Shown one piece after another: positions 1 to 7,400 of a stretch of DNA of 28,114 nucleotides (position 1 is its first letter; the number at the start of each line of letters is the position of its first letter). The DNA lies in the IMG/VR virus record IMGVR_UViG_3300032224_000517, positions 1 through 28,114 of that record. One strand, written 5' to 3'. Position numbers and translations under genes: made by a program. The notes under the pieces are model-generated. The model had not been told where the DNA came from. It saw only the letters and a list, made by a program, of their open reading frames with translations, and searched no databases. This stretch comes from a virus.

Positions 1-107
1 GCAGTACCAGTTGTTGCTGGGAATGTAACTGTTAAATCTGAAGCACCATCAGCACTTACAAAGTTTAACGAACCACCAGAAGGATTTTTTAATTTTAAAT
101 TTGCCAT
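1..107 (-). CDS. Partial fibre or virion structural protein, N-terminus only
   Basis: The gene runs off the left edge and only the first 35 codons are visible. The product begins MANLKLKNPSGGSLNFVSAD and continues with Asp, Thr and Pro-rich residues. This Lys/Asn then Gly-Gly-Ser start resembles the N-termini of many phage tail-fibre or virion proteins that continue into a trimeric stalk; that is a resemblance recalled, not a search. The ATG overlaps the stop of the gene at 107-424 as TAATG, so it is probably translationally coupled. It is the most downstream visible member of the leftward fibre cassette. Function beyond virion or fibre component cannot be stated. Confidence 0.7.
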   Translation of the reverse strand, partial: MANLKLKNPSGGSLNFVSADGASDLTVTFPATTGT

Positions 108-424
108 TATAGAATTACCCAAGTAGAACCAGCGTTCAATGTTACTTGATATGGGTCGTTAATTGTTATTGGTCCCGCTGTAAAAGCATTTCTATCAGCA
201 GACACCGTAATATTTGATGTAACATTCTGTGCGTTAAAATACATGACACGAGTTGACTGTGAATCAACAAACTGTGCGGATGTAACTGAGTTGTTTGATA
301 CAGCCGTAATTACGCCATTCTGGTCAAAAGTAATTGACGGAATAGATGTTGTGTTACCAACAGTCGTAGAAGTTACATTGTTAGCAACTTGAATTACGGC
401 AAATGAGGCTTTTGTTAATGGCAT
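107..424 (-). CDS. Small virion structural protein (105 aa), fibre cassette
   Basis: A 105-residue protein rich in Asn, Thr, Ser and Val with no Cys, no membrane segment and a predicted all-beta look. It starts MPLTKASFAVIQVANN and ends in a hydrophobic WVIL. No catalytic motif is visible. It lies between a 57-aa gene upstream and another fibre-like gene downstream, whose ATG overlaps its stop. No Shine-Dalgarno sequence is seen before its start; instead an AATAAATA box lies 7 nt upstream. I do not recognise the family precisely. The most likely role is a small decoration or fibre-associated protein of the tail tip. Confidence 0.65.
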   Translation of the reverse strand: MPLTKASFAVIQVANNVTSTTVGNTTSIPSITFDQNGVITAVSNNSVTSAQFVDSQSTRVMYFNAQNVTSNITVSADRNAFTAGPITINDPYQVTLNAGSTWVIL

Positions 425-431
425 AATGGTC

Positions 432-439
432 TATTTATT
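432..439 (-). promoter_or_regulatory. T4-late-type promoter box AATAAATA
   Basis: On the minus strand the octamer AATAAATA differs from the T4 late consensus TATAAATA at the first base. It overlaps the stop codon of the 57-aa gene (438-440) and ends 7 nt before the ATG at 424. Since T4 late octamers are centred near -10, transcription would begin about at the ATG. The flank reads ATAAATAGACCAT, identical to the flank of the box at 23560. Confidence 0.45.
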
Positions 440-611
440 ATGATACAGCATCAAGCTGTTCTTGTGTTGGTCTAGTTAAAGTAGGGTGTTCCCATTTAGC
501 AATGTAAGCTCCGTTGCCATCTGAATCGTTTTGTAGTGTGATTGTTCCAAATAAAAAATCTTCTATTTTTAATTCTGGATATAAATCCATAATTTTTTCA
601 GTTAGTGTCAT
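438..611 (-). CDS. Small protein after the C1q fibre gene, XkdW-like (57 aa)
   Basis: A 57-residue protein beginning MTLTEKIMDLYPELKIEDFL and ending PTQEQLDAVS. The pattern of a helical N-terminus, an acidic Gly/Asp loop, a YIAKW strand and a Pro-Thr-Gln-Glu-Gln-Leu tail resembles small XkdW-type proteins found beside phage tail-fibre genes. I chose the start at 611 because its ATG overlaps the upstream stop as TAATG and AAGGAG lies 7 nt upstream; a longer reading to 647 would eat into the C1q-like gene. The position directly after a fibre gene suggests an assembly or accessory role, which is inference. Confidence 0.7.
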   Translation of the reverse strand: MTLTEKIMDLYPELKIEDFLFGTITLQNDSDGNGAYIAKWEHPTLTRPTQEQLDAVS

Positions 612-1219
612 TACGCACTCCTTACCAAACAACCATTGAAATAACAATTTTCCGCTCCGGTACCTAGTGTTACGCTAGAACCATTTATAAAATAAAATTC
701 AACATAATCAGTAGACCCATTTAAATATACGAGCGTAGATACACATGATGAGTTTACTGCACCGCTACCATTTGTTCCACTTTTGTAGACGCTACCATTT
801 TTAAAAATAGCAGAATTTGCGTAGTTTGAGGCTGGAGTATTAGAGCCAGCATTAACTTGGTAGTAACCAGCAACAGTAGGAGTAAATCTACTAGATGCAA
901 AATTATTGTTGGTATCAAACTCTTCCACATTTTGGGTAACTTTTGTAAAAACACCACCAGAAATTGATGTTGCTGTGCTTGCGTAAGCACTAAACGCTGG
1001 CATATTACCTGACACCATTACATCCGATCCTAACCTTGCTGAAGGTAATGTTCCTGTTGTTACTGTTGAAGCATTAACCGTTGCAATCTGAGAAGCTATA
1101 ATATTACCACTAATCTGCGTGTTAGCAACAGAGGTAATTTGCGAAGATACAATATTACCACTAATTTGCGTATTAGCAATTGAATCAATTACACCTGTGG
1201 TGATTTTCTGAATAGGCAT
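611..1219 (-). CDS. Tail fibre protein with C1q/TNF-like C-terminal head (202 aa)
   Basis: The N-terminal 70 residues form a stalk with two copies of a 17-residue repeat (ANTQISGNI core) and the phrase TVTTGTLPSARLG, typical of short trimeric fibre shafts. From about residue 74 (MPAFSAYAS) the sequence has the features of a C1q-like jelly roll: FDTNNNFASSRFTP followed by AGYYQVNAGS, then alternating hydrophobic strands and a final YFNGCLVRSA. Such heads trimerise and often act as receptor-binding tips. The start is preceded by AAGAGA about 9 nt upstream and by an AATAAATA box 23 nt upstream, so it may have its own late promoter. The 57-aa gene follows with a TAATG overlap. C1q-like assignment is from strand pattern, not a profile search. 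Confidence 0.75.
   Translation of the reverse strand: MPIQKITTGVIDSIANTQISGNIVSSQITSVANTQISGNIIASQIATVNASTVTTGTLPSARLGSDVMVSGNMPAFSAYASTATSISGGVFTKVTQNVEEFDTNNNFASSRFTPTVAGYYQVNAGSNTPASNYANSAIFKNGSVYKSGTNGSGAVNSSCVSTLVYLNGSTDYVEFYFINGSSVTLGTGAENCYFNGCLVRSA
1100..1179 (-). repeat. Two direct repeats, 51-bp period, in fibre stalk
   Basis: Bases 1100-1128 and 1151-1179 match over 29 bp with two mismatches. The 51-bp period equals 17 codons and encodes two ANTQISGNI-type stalk repeats in the C1q-like fibre gene. Recombination between them would stay in frame and shorten or lengthen the stalk. Confidence 0.75.
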
Positions 1220-1242
1220 CTATTTTTTCTCTTATAATTCTT

Positions 1243-1250
1243 TATTTATT
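1243..1250 (-). promoter_or_regulatory. T4-late-type promoter box AATAAATA
   Basis: This minus-strand octamer lies in the 33-nt gap between the 52-aa gene and the C1q-like fibre gene, 23 nt before the ATG at 1219. It differs from TATAAATA only at the first base. The gap length leaves room for a short leader and a weak AAGAGA ribosome site. Confidence 0.45.
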
Positions 1251-1252
1251 TG

Positions 1253-1411
1253 TTATTCGTCAGCAGGTTCTGGAGTGTTACCTTCAGCAACCCACTTTAA
1301 GTATTCTTTGTAGTCGGTGTTACCAGGAGCAAAAGGAATAGTTGCGTTATCAGCAATGCGAAAAACTGCTTGTGTTTCATTGGTGATAGGATGTTTTATT
1401 AATTTATACAT
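1253..1411 (-). CDS. Small fibre-associated protein (52 aa)
   Basis: A 52-residue protein starting [20 protein letters not shown], with a central [16 protein letters not shown] segment and an acidic Pro-rich end. The phrase with Pro, Asn-Thr-Asp-Tyr and a Tyr-Leu-Lys-Trp helix is common in short proteins next to phage tail-fibre genes. The start at 1411 is supported by GGAG 7 nt upstream and by a spacing of only 1 nt from the stop of the 579-aa fibre gene (TAAAATG); starting further upstream would read into that gene. It and the 57-aa gene each follow a fibre gene, which hints at a paired accessory or assembly role. Function is not established from sequence. Confidence 0.75.
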   Translation of the reverse strand: MYKLIKHPITNETQAVFRIADNATIPFAPGNTDYKEYLKWVAEGNTPEPADE

Positions 1412-1412
1412 T

Positions 1413-3152
1413 TTATAACTCCGCAGAAGCAGTTGAACCTGATGCAAAAGAAGCATAATAACCGCCAATATTATTTGTTATTCCAGCCGCAAAATCAGCA
1501 GTTGATGTAACTACCGTGGTTGCCGCATTGCCTGTAACTGTTGGTGCAATTCGCATTGTAGATTTATAAAACCAATTAACCGCACCTTGTCCAGCCGCAC
1601 CTGAAATACTTCCATAAAGCGTAGTTGCCGTAACCGCATAATAGCGTTGGCACAAAGCTAACTCAGTACCATATTGGCGATATTCAAAAGGAGTTGCCTG
1701 TGAACCTTCTTCTAATTGGACACCAGTAACATACCAAGTAGCACCAGAAGTGCCAACTACTGATGTTGCACCAGTAGCACCATAGTAACCGGAGCCAGCC
1801 CATGATCCTGAAGTGCCAGATAAACTACTTCCCACTCCTAAACCAAAATTTAAAGATATTCCTATACCATTAGTTGTTAACCAAGTTCCACTTGTGTCAC
1901 CAGTAACGGTAATAATTTTTTGTTCCCAAGTGTTAGCAGCAACAATAGTGTATGTAAATGGATAAGACCTATTGGCGGCCGAATTCATTAATGCTCCACC
2001 AAAAGTTCCTGTTAATGAAGAACGAACCCAAAATGATAATGTTACCGGTTTAGCGTTAGCGGTTCCCCATGATAAATCACCAATATTTAAACCTTCAACT
2101 CTTTGTGAAACAAAGAAATAATCTGAGGAAGTAATTGAGTATGAAGATGATGAAATAACTTTTAATGAATTGATAAAACCAGCAACTGTATTTGAAGAAG
2201 AATCTTGTTGAACTGTTAATTTTGATGTTTGAGAATTTACAACAACCCATCTATCAAGAGTATATGAATTATCTGGAGTAACGGCTGCACCAGAGTTCCG
2301 TTGGTCAATCCGCATGGCGCCGTTGATAATACGATTCCGCATACCAAAGTCTAATGTATTGGCACGCAAATAATTCTCAATAGAACCCGTAGAGAACGCA
2401 GAGTTGCTCATAGTATTGGCAACAATAACATTACCGCTTACTGTATTAACTGGAATAGTATTTGCTAATAGTGATGCACCATTAACAGTTGAAATCTTAT
2501 CAGATGTAATAGAACCAGCAAGTTTTGCATTAGTAACAGCACCTGAGGCTAATTCAGTAGCCGTTACGGAAGATGCTGATAATGCGGTAACTGTTGCAGT
2601 TGTTCTAAAACCTAAATGTCTTACTGTAACATTGGCAGATGCTGCTGGTGCCGATGTGAGAATGAGTGTTGTACCTGAAACACTATAATTGCTTGGTGGA
2701 GTTTGAACAACACCGTCAATTGCCACCATAACTGTGTTAGCAGTAGCAGGAGTTTCAGATAAAGTAAATGTTGTGCCAGATCCGTTTGCAGAGAAGTTAT
2801 CTACGTTGAACTGGCGAATATTATTTGCTAACTTGGCATATGAGATTGAACCATCTGGTACAAAAGCATAGTTTGATATACCAGCTCCACGATAGATAAC
2901 ATAGATGTTATTTGTACCACTTTGTGGTGCTTCAGTAAATGTTAATGTTGTGCCGTTTACAATACTGTAAGCAACAATTGGTTCTTGTCGAACATTCTCA
3001 ACAAAAACTTCAACATCAGTTGGACTTACAACTTGTCTTAGAAGTGTAAATGCAACAGTAGAGTTATCACCGTTAAAACGCTCAGCGTCAAACTGAGGTA
3101 CAGTTGCTCTAGTTGGATCGTATGCAGGACCTACTGCGCCGAGATATCCCAT
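1413..3152 (-). CDS. Tail fibre or receptor-binding protein with jelly-roll domain (579 aa)
   Basis: Three regions are visible. Residues about 17-92 and 116-185 are two diverged copies of one beta module (strand FTL, then V-V-x-Q-x-P, then TTLTFT-x-AP). Residues about 185-270 are a Ser/Ala/Asn-rich trimeric stalk with [13 protein letters not shown]. From residue 271 a carbohydrate-binding-like jelly roll starts at [13 protein letters not shown] with YTLDRW, continues to [18 protein letters not shown] and ends ELALCQRYY, a familiar ending of phage fibre heads; a final strand-rich tail follows. AAGGA lies 7 nt before the ATG. It likely binds a host surface glycan or protein as a trimer. It is the largest fibre candidate here after the DUF4815-type protein and is followed at once by the 52-aa gene. 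Confidence 0.85.
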   Translation of the reverse strand: MGYLGAVGPAYDPTRATVPQFDAERFNGDNSTVAFTLLRQVVSPTDVEVFVENVRQEPIVAYSIVNGTTLTFTEAPQSGTNNIYVIYRGAGISNYAFVPDGSISYAKLANNIRQFNVDNFSANGSGTTFTLSETPATANTVMVAIDGVVQTPPSNYSVSGTTLILTSAPAASANVTVRHLGFRTTATVTALSASSVTATELASGAVTNAKLAGSITSDKISTVNGASLLANTIPVNTVSGNVIVANTMSNSAFSTGSIENYLRANTLDFGMRNRIINGAMRIDQRNSGAAVTPDNSYTLDRWVVVNSQTSKLTVQQDSSSNTVAGFINSLKVISSSSYSITSSDYFFVSQRVEGLNIGDLSWGTANAKPVTLSFWVRSSLTGTFGGALMNSAANRSYPFTYTIVAANTWEQKIITVTGDTSGTWLTTNGIGISLNFGLGVGSSLSGTSGSWAGSGYYGATGATSVVGTSGATWYVTGVQLEEGSQATPFEYRQYGTELALCQRYYAVTATTLYGSISGAAGQGAVNWFYKSTMRIAPTVTGNAATTVVTSTADFAAGITNNIGGYYASFASGSTASAEL

Positions 3153-3161
3153 TTATTTTCC

Positions 3162-3488
3162 TTAGGCTATTTCTAACAAACTTACAATTGTGTCCAGCGA
3201 ATTACTTACACTCGTTGTAACTTTGAGCACATCTGCTGCTTGCAAAACAACTTTTTGGTCTCCACCAATTGGAACTAATGTTGAACCAGTTAAAATTGGT
3301 GCATTAGAAATTAGTGAATAGTCTACCGCAGAGCGAGTTAGATACACATTGGCAGTAATTGTGCCAGTGGACTTATTTGATAAAGTCATTCCAATGAGAG
3401 TAGTTTGTGTCGCAGAAGGACAAGTGTAAACGGTGTTACCACTTGTTGCAATATTGACATTTGCTGTTGATTTAAATGTGTTGGCCAT
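3162..3488 (-). CDS. Small virion structural protein (108 aa)
   Basis: A 108-residue beta-rich protein beginning MANTFKSTANVNIATSGNTV, with a central TTLIGMTLSNKSTG strand pair and a C-terminal VSLLEIA. Proteins of this size and pattern (N-T-A-x-N-I start, hydrophobic IG-x-x-LSN strand) are common in virions of T4-like aquatic myoviruses near the fibre genes, but no precise function is known to me. AAGGAAC stands about 11 nt upstream of the ATG, and a CATAAATA box lies 24 nt upstream. It has no signal peptide, Cys cluster or catalytic motif. A decoration or tail-tip role is inference. Confidence 0.75.
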   Translation of the reverse strand: MANTFKSTANVNIATSGNTVYTCPSATQTTLIGMTLSNKSTGTITANVYLTRSAVDYSLISNAPILTGSTLVPIGGDQKVVLQAADVLKVTTSVSNSLDTIVSLLEIA

Positions 3489-3512
3489 GTTTTTTTATGT
3501 TCCTTGATACTC

Positions 3513-3520
3513 TATTTATG
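3513..3520 (-). promoter_or_regulatory. T4-late-type promoter box CATAAATA
   Basis: This minus-strand octamer sits in the 35-nt gap before the 108-aa gene, ending 24 nt before its ATG. A second partial copy, GATAAATA, overlaps the stop of the gene upstream at 3521-3528. The first copy is followed by GAG, giving ATAAATAGA as at 432-439 and 23560-23567. Confidence 0.5.
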
Positions 3521-3523
3521 TAT

Positions 3524-4225
3524 TTATCCAAGTGCAATCGCTAAGGCAACTGATGTATCTAAAGCGGTGTTGGCAGCGGTAAACGCACTATTCGCATAAA
3601 TTGCTGCTGAATTTGCAGTAGCACTTGGAGTATTAGCCGCAGTACCTGCCGTGTTTGCTTTAATAAATGCTGAGTTAGCATATGACCCAGCGGATGTTGC
3701 AAAAGACTGTGCCGTTGTAATATTGCTATATAGTGCAGTATTGGCAGAGCCTGTTAAAATTGTAATATTGGCGGTTGAGAAATTGCCATATGTTGCAGTT
3801 ACATTACTGAGTGTTGTATTACCAGTAATGATTGTGAAACCACCAATCGTTAAATTGTTAGCAGCAGTAATAGAACCATTGGCGATGATATCATCAAAAC
3901 CAATAGAATCTAAAATAATGTTTCCTGATACTGTTACATTACCACCAACAGTTAAGTCACCACCAATATAACCAGTAGAAGATACATTAAGTGTGGTTAC
4001 ATTAGTAAACCCACCAAGAATTGCATTGTTCGCATACAGAGTATTGATACTGGCTGATGTGCGGACATTTAATTGAGCCTGTGAACCAGAAATATCTAAT
4101 TTTGTATTAGCAACAAACGAAGCGCCATTGCCATCAGTTAATGTATTTGCTGTGGTAATTAATGCTTGAGTTGCCGTTAACCATTGCTGGAAAGTATTGG
4201 CTGTGGAGATTTGATTAATAGCCAT
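3524..4225 (-). CDS. Virion or fibre-shaft protein with Asn/Ala/Thr repeats (233 aa)
   Basis: The protein starts MAINQISTANTFQQWLTATQ, then has a strand-rich middle with a left-handed or triple beta-helix look (repeated N-V-T and G-N-I phrases, for example GGDLTVGGNVTVSGN), and a C-terminal helical repeat with YANSAFIKANTA and IYANSAFTAANTA. Such Ala/Asn-Thr repeats are typical of fibre shafts in aquatic T4-like phages. A TTG start at 4234 would add three residues, but the ATG at 4225 overlaps the upstream stop as TAATG and AAGGAG lies 9 nt before it, so I use 4225. The role as a fibre or hinge component is inferred from composition and location. Confidence 0.75.
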   Translation of the reverse strand: MAINQISTANTFQQWLTATQALITTANTLTDGNGASFVANTKLDISGSQAQLNVRTSASINTLYANNAILGGFTNVTTLNVSSTGYIGGDLTVGGNVTVSGNIILDSIGFDDIIANGSITAANNLTIGGFTIITGNTTLSNVTATYGNFSTANITILTGSANTALYSNITTAQSFATSAGSYANSAFIKANTAGTAANTPSATANSAAIYANSAFTAANTALDTSVALAIALG

Positions 4226-4455
4226 TAGTTGCAACTCCTTGAGGCAGCAATCTCACGCAATAGGTTTTTGATTTCTGACATTTCTTCTTCTATTTTAGCT
4301 AGTCGTTGTTTTGTTTCTACTTTCTCAGACATTTCTTTTTTTGCCTGTTCACGCTTATGTAAGTAGTCTTGCAGTCCAGCTTTATCTGTATTTAGAACAG
4401 CCTTGGACTGCATATCTCTTACTAGATTTTCGTGGTCTTGAACTTTAGCAAACAT
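4225..4455 (-). CDS. Small coiled-coil protein (76 aa)
   Basis: A 76-residue, highly charged protein. Residues about 30-72 are almost all helix-forming with hydrophobics at heptad spacing (LAKIEEEMSEIKNLLREIAA), so a coiled coil is likely. One Cys stands next to the C-terminal Asn. It sits between the DUF4815-type giant upstream and the repeat-rich fibre gene, with a TAATG overlap to the latter. An AGG lies about 10 nt upstream of the ATG. Plausible roles are an oligomerisation or attachment adaptor, or an assembly chaperone for the fibre. There is no recognisable enzyme motif. Confidence 0.7.
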   Translation of the reverse strand: MFAKVQDHENLVRDMQSKAVLNTDKAGLQDYLHKREQAKKEMSEKVETKQRLAKIEEEMSEIKNLLREIAASRSCN

Positions 4456-4457
4456 AA

Positions 4458-7400
4458 TTAATTACCTGCAGGTAAAGCAATTGCACGGAAATCTCGCACC
4501 TTAGGAACATCTGTTGTTGATGTGCCAGTCAATACAATCTTAATTGCAAATGTTCTAAAATTACTAAATGAAGTAGAACCTGAAGTGTAACTTACAGAAT
4601 TGTTTGCTGTGCCACTAACGCCTGGAGCATATGAGATTTCACGATAGTCATTATAGTTAGCCGACACAAAATTGGTATTATTCAATTGTGTCATTAATTG
4701 ATAGTTTTTATCTTCAAATGCACCAGGATCAGAGATAGACAATAGCTTATAGTAAACACGAATGTTTGAACCTGATGGTTTGTATGCGGTTAAATAAACA
4801 CGCAAATCACCTGAATCAAATCCATCTGCTAAATTAACCTTGCGAGTAATGTAACGAACATTGGAATTACCACCAGATTTCTTATCTTCACCGTTGTATG
4901 TAATTGTTGCACCGGTACCTGGTGTTGTATTAGCATCAACCAATGTAATTGTTGGTGATGTTTCGTAACCAGAACCAGGATTTGTTAGGTAGATAGATGT
5001 TACCACATTGTTAGTAAGTATTGCAGCCGCAGTTGCACCTGAACCGCCACCACCTGTAATTGTTACAACGGCATTGGCATTAGTTGAGTAAGCTGTTCCA
5101 CCACTTGACAATACGATTCCAGAATTACTTAATGGCAAATCATTAATGATGTTTTCAACCGCAATCATGCTTATGCGTGAAGTATCAATAAATGGTGCAA
5201 TATCAGGATTGGTGGTTGCCATTGTAGCTTTAACTGTTAATGTTGTATTAGCAGTTGTTGTTAATACACGGCGTCCATAACCATCGGTCATTGGATAGTC
5301 ATTTAGTGGAGTAAATGGCAGAAAGCCTGTTTTACCACCAGTTGTAGCTTTCTCAGAATTAAATTGATATGTAATTGAAGTATTTTCAACAGATATGCCG
5401 TTTGCAATTAAGTGCATTAAGTCATATGCTGTATTAGCAGATGGATAATTAACATTAAATTGTGTTTGAGTTGTACCGGTATCAAATGTATATCTAAACA
5501 GTCGGAACATTAAATCAGAGTTTTGCTCAGCAGTCCATGTAGAACCGTTCTGTGATAAGAACAAGGAACCTTGATATGGTTGCTCTGAAATCTGTCTTGC
5601 TGATACTGTATCCAATTTGCCAATTTCAGCCGCATATGTTTCATATTTGTTGGAGTTAGACAACAATACAAAACAATGTTCGCCAGGTTGTAGGAATAAT
5701 GGAGAATCAAATACAAATTCTGTGTATTTGGTTGCATCATCCAAATCAGGAGATGTAGTTGTTTTAACTTTATCTGGTGTCAATGTAACTGTTGAATATG
5801 GATAAACCAAAGATGTTGATGGGTATCCATTTACAACAGAACGAACTTGTAGTGTAACAGGTACAGTTGTATCTTTTGATTTAAAGCAGAAACGAGCCTT
5901 AGACAAGAAAATACCTTGTGAATAATTTGATGGTGACACCAAAAATGTTTGTGCTAATGGGTCATACCAACCAATAACCCGTGATGTAACAGAAGTTGTT
6001 GTTACAACTCTATTATCTTGAACAGCCGCTCGTTGAATTGTTGGAACAGTAGCAGAAATAATTGTATTTTCTGTTTTTTGTAATAATCCTTGTGCAAAGA
6101 ATGTGGCATCTCCGTTTGTAGAAGATGCACCAATATCGCCACTTGAAGTATCAATTAATCTAAAGTTTTTCTCACCAATACGAAATACTCCATTTGGAAT
6201 ATTAAACACACCAGCAACATCACCTGCAGCTGTTGTTGTTAAATTGCCAATTGAGTAAACAGAATTGGATGTTGGTGTAGTTGTCCATGATCCAACAATT
6301 GCTAATGTTCTTGTTCCTGCGGTGTAAGAAGAAACTGTGGCTGATTGACCAGCACCGGTTCCTGATACAATGTAAACTGTTGAACCAGCGTAGTCACCGA
6401 TATTGTTTGCACTTGTAGCATCCACAGACAATACAATTGTATTAGATGTAGCAGAAGTTACAAATCCAGAGTAATGGTCATATCCATTAATTTTAATTGA
6501 TGTGCCACTAGATTGGCCAACCAAATTCATAGTTGCGCCATTCAACAATGTTGATGGACTCAAATTAACTACAAACGCTTCTTTATTTGATGTGCGAACA
6601 ATGTAAGCTGTTGCGTTTACTGTGCTTGTTGCCGTGTTGGTAACATTAACAGCTTCTGGATTACCAGACTGTGTAATATAACCTAAATTGTTAGAACTTA
6701 ATGTAAATTTATTTGCACGAGCAACATATTTGTTCACATTAATATTGTCAAAAAATCCATAAAGTTCGGTACTTGGTTTAAAATCAGAGCAAGTAAACAA
6801 TATACCACGCTCACGCATATAAGGAATAATTGAAACATCAATAACACGGTCACCTAACGATTGAGTGATTGTTGATGGTACAACTTTTGAAAATACTCCT
6901 GAACGAGTTTGAGCGTCTGTTGTTGTGGTAGTTGTTACTTGAATGATTGCTGGGCGACTAAGATAAGTATATGAAGAACTGTTTGAGCCTGTCCAATAAG
7001 TTTCCCAATTACCCCACTCATAACTATAAGCATCTTTTGTAATTAAAGCCCACGCATCTTTGTCACCTTCAAGGTTTACAAGAACATCTGGTTGTTTGTT
7101 AGTATCAATCCAAACATCTGATGGTGGGTCTAATTGAATTTTACCAATGTAGTTTACAATATTAAATGGGTTAATATTATATACTTTTGAAGATTTGTTT
7201 TGGTCAACAAAAACAGTATGTGTTGCTGTAGGCAATAAAATTGGACCAGCCTTCAAATAATTAGATGAATTGGCTGAATCAAATGTTAATAGATGTGATG
7301 TAATATTAAATGTTGGTCTAACTTCTTTTTTCTTAGGATCAACAGCAATAGAATAATCAGAATTGGTTACATCAGCAACAGAGGTGCCATCAAATGAATC

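Noticed and set aside
754-990. Leu/Gln-rich reading in another frame of the C1q-like fibre gene
   Set aside because: Low-complexity composition is a product of the shifted frame; no start signal and full overlap with the real gene.
2404-2688. Open frame on the plus strand inside the jelly-roll fibre gene
   Set aside because: It lies wholly antisense to a well-supported gene, has no ribosome site and its composition mirrors the opposite strand. The same applies to other antisense or alternate-frame reading in 3651-3971, 9906-10195, 11105-11401, 24975-25412 and 25858-26220.
3521-3528. Second late promoter box GATAAATA
   Set aside because: It overlaps the stop and last codon of the 233-aa gene and lies next to the better CATAAATA copy; AT-richness alone may explain it.
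4226-4234. TTG start adding three residues to the 233-aa fibre-shaft gene
   Set aside because: The ATG at 4225 has AAGGAG at 9 nt and a TAATG overlap with the upstream stop, both typical for this operon.
4464-4475. Palindrome ACCTGCAGGT at the end of the giant gene as an operator
   Set aside because: It lies at the last codons of the gene and also provides the weak AGG ribosome site of the next gene; one copy only and no partner sites.
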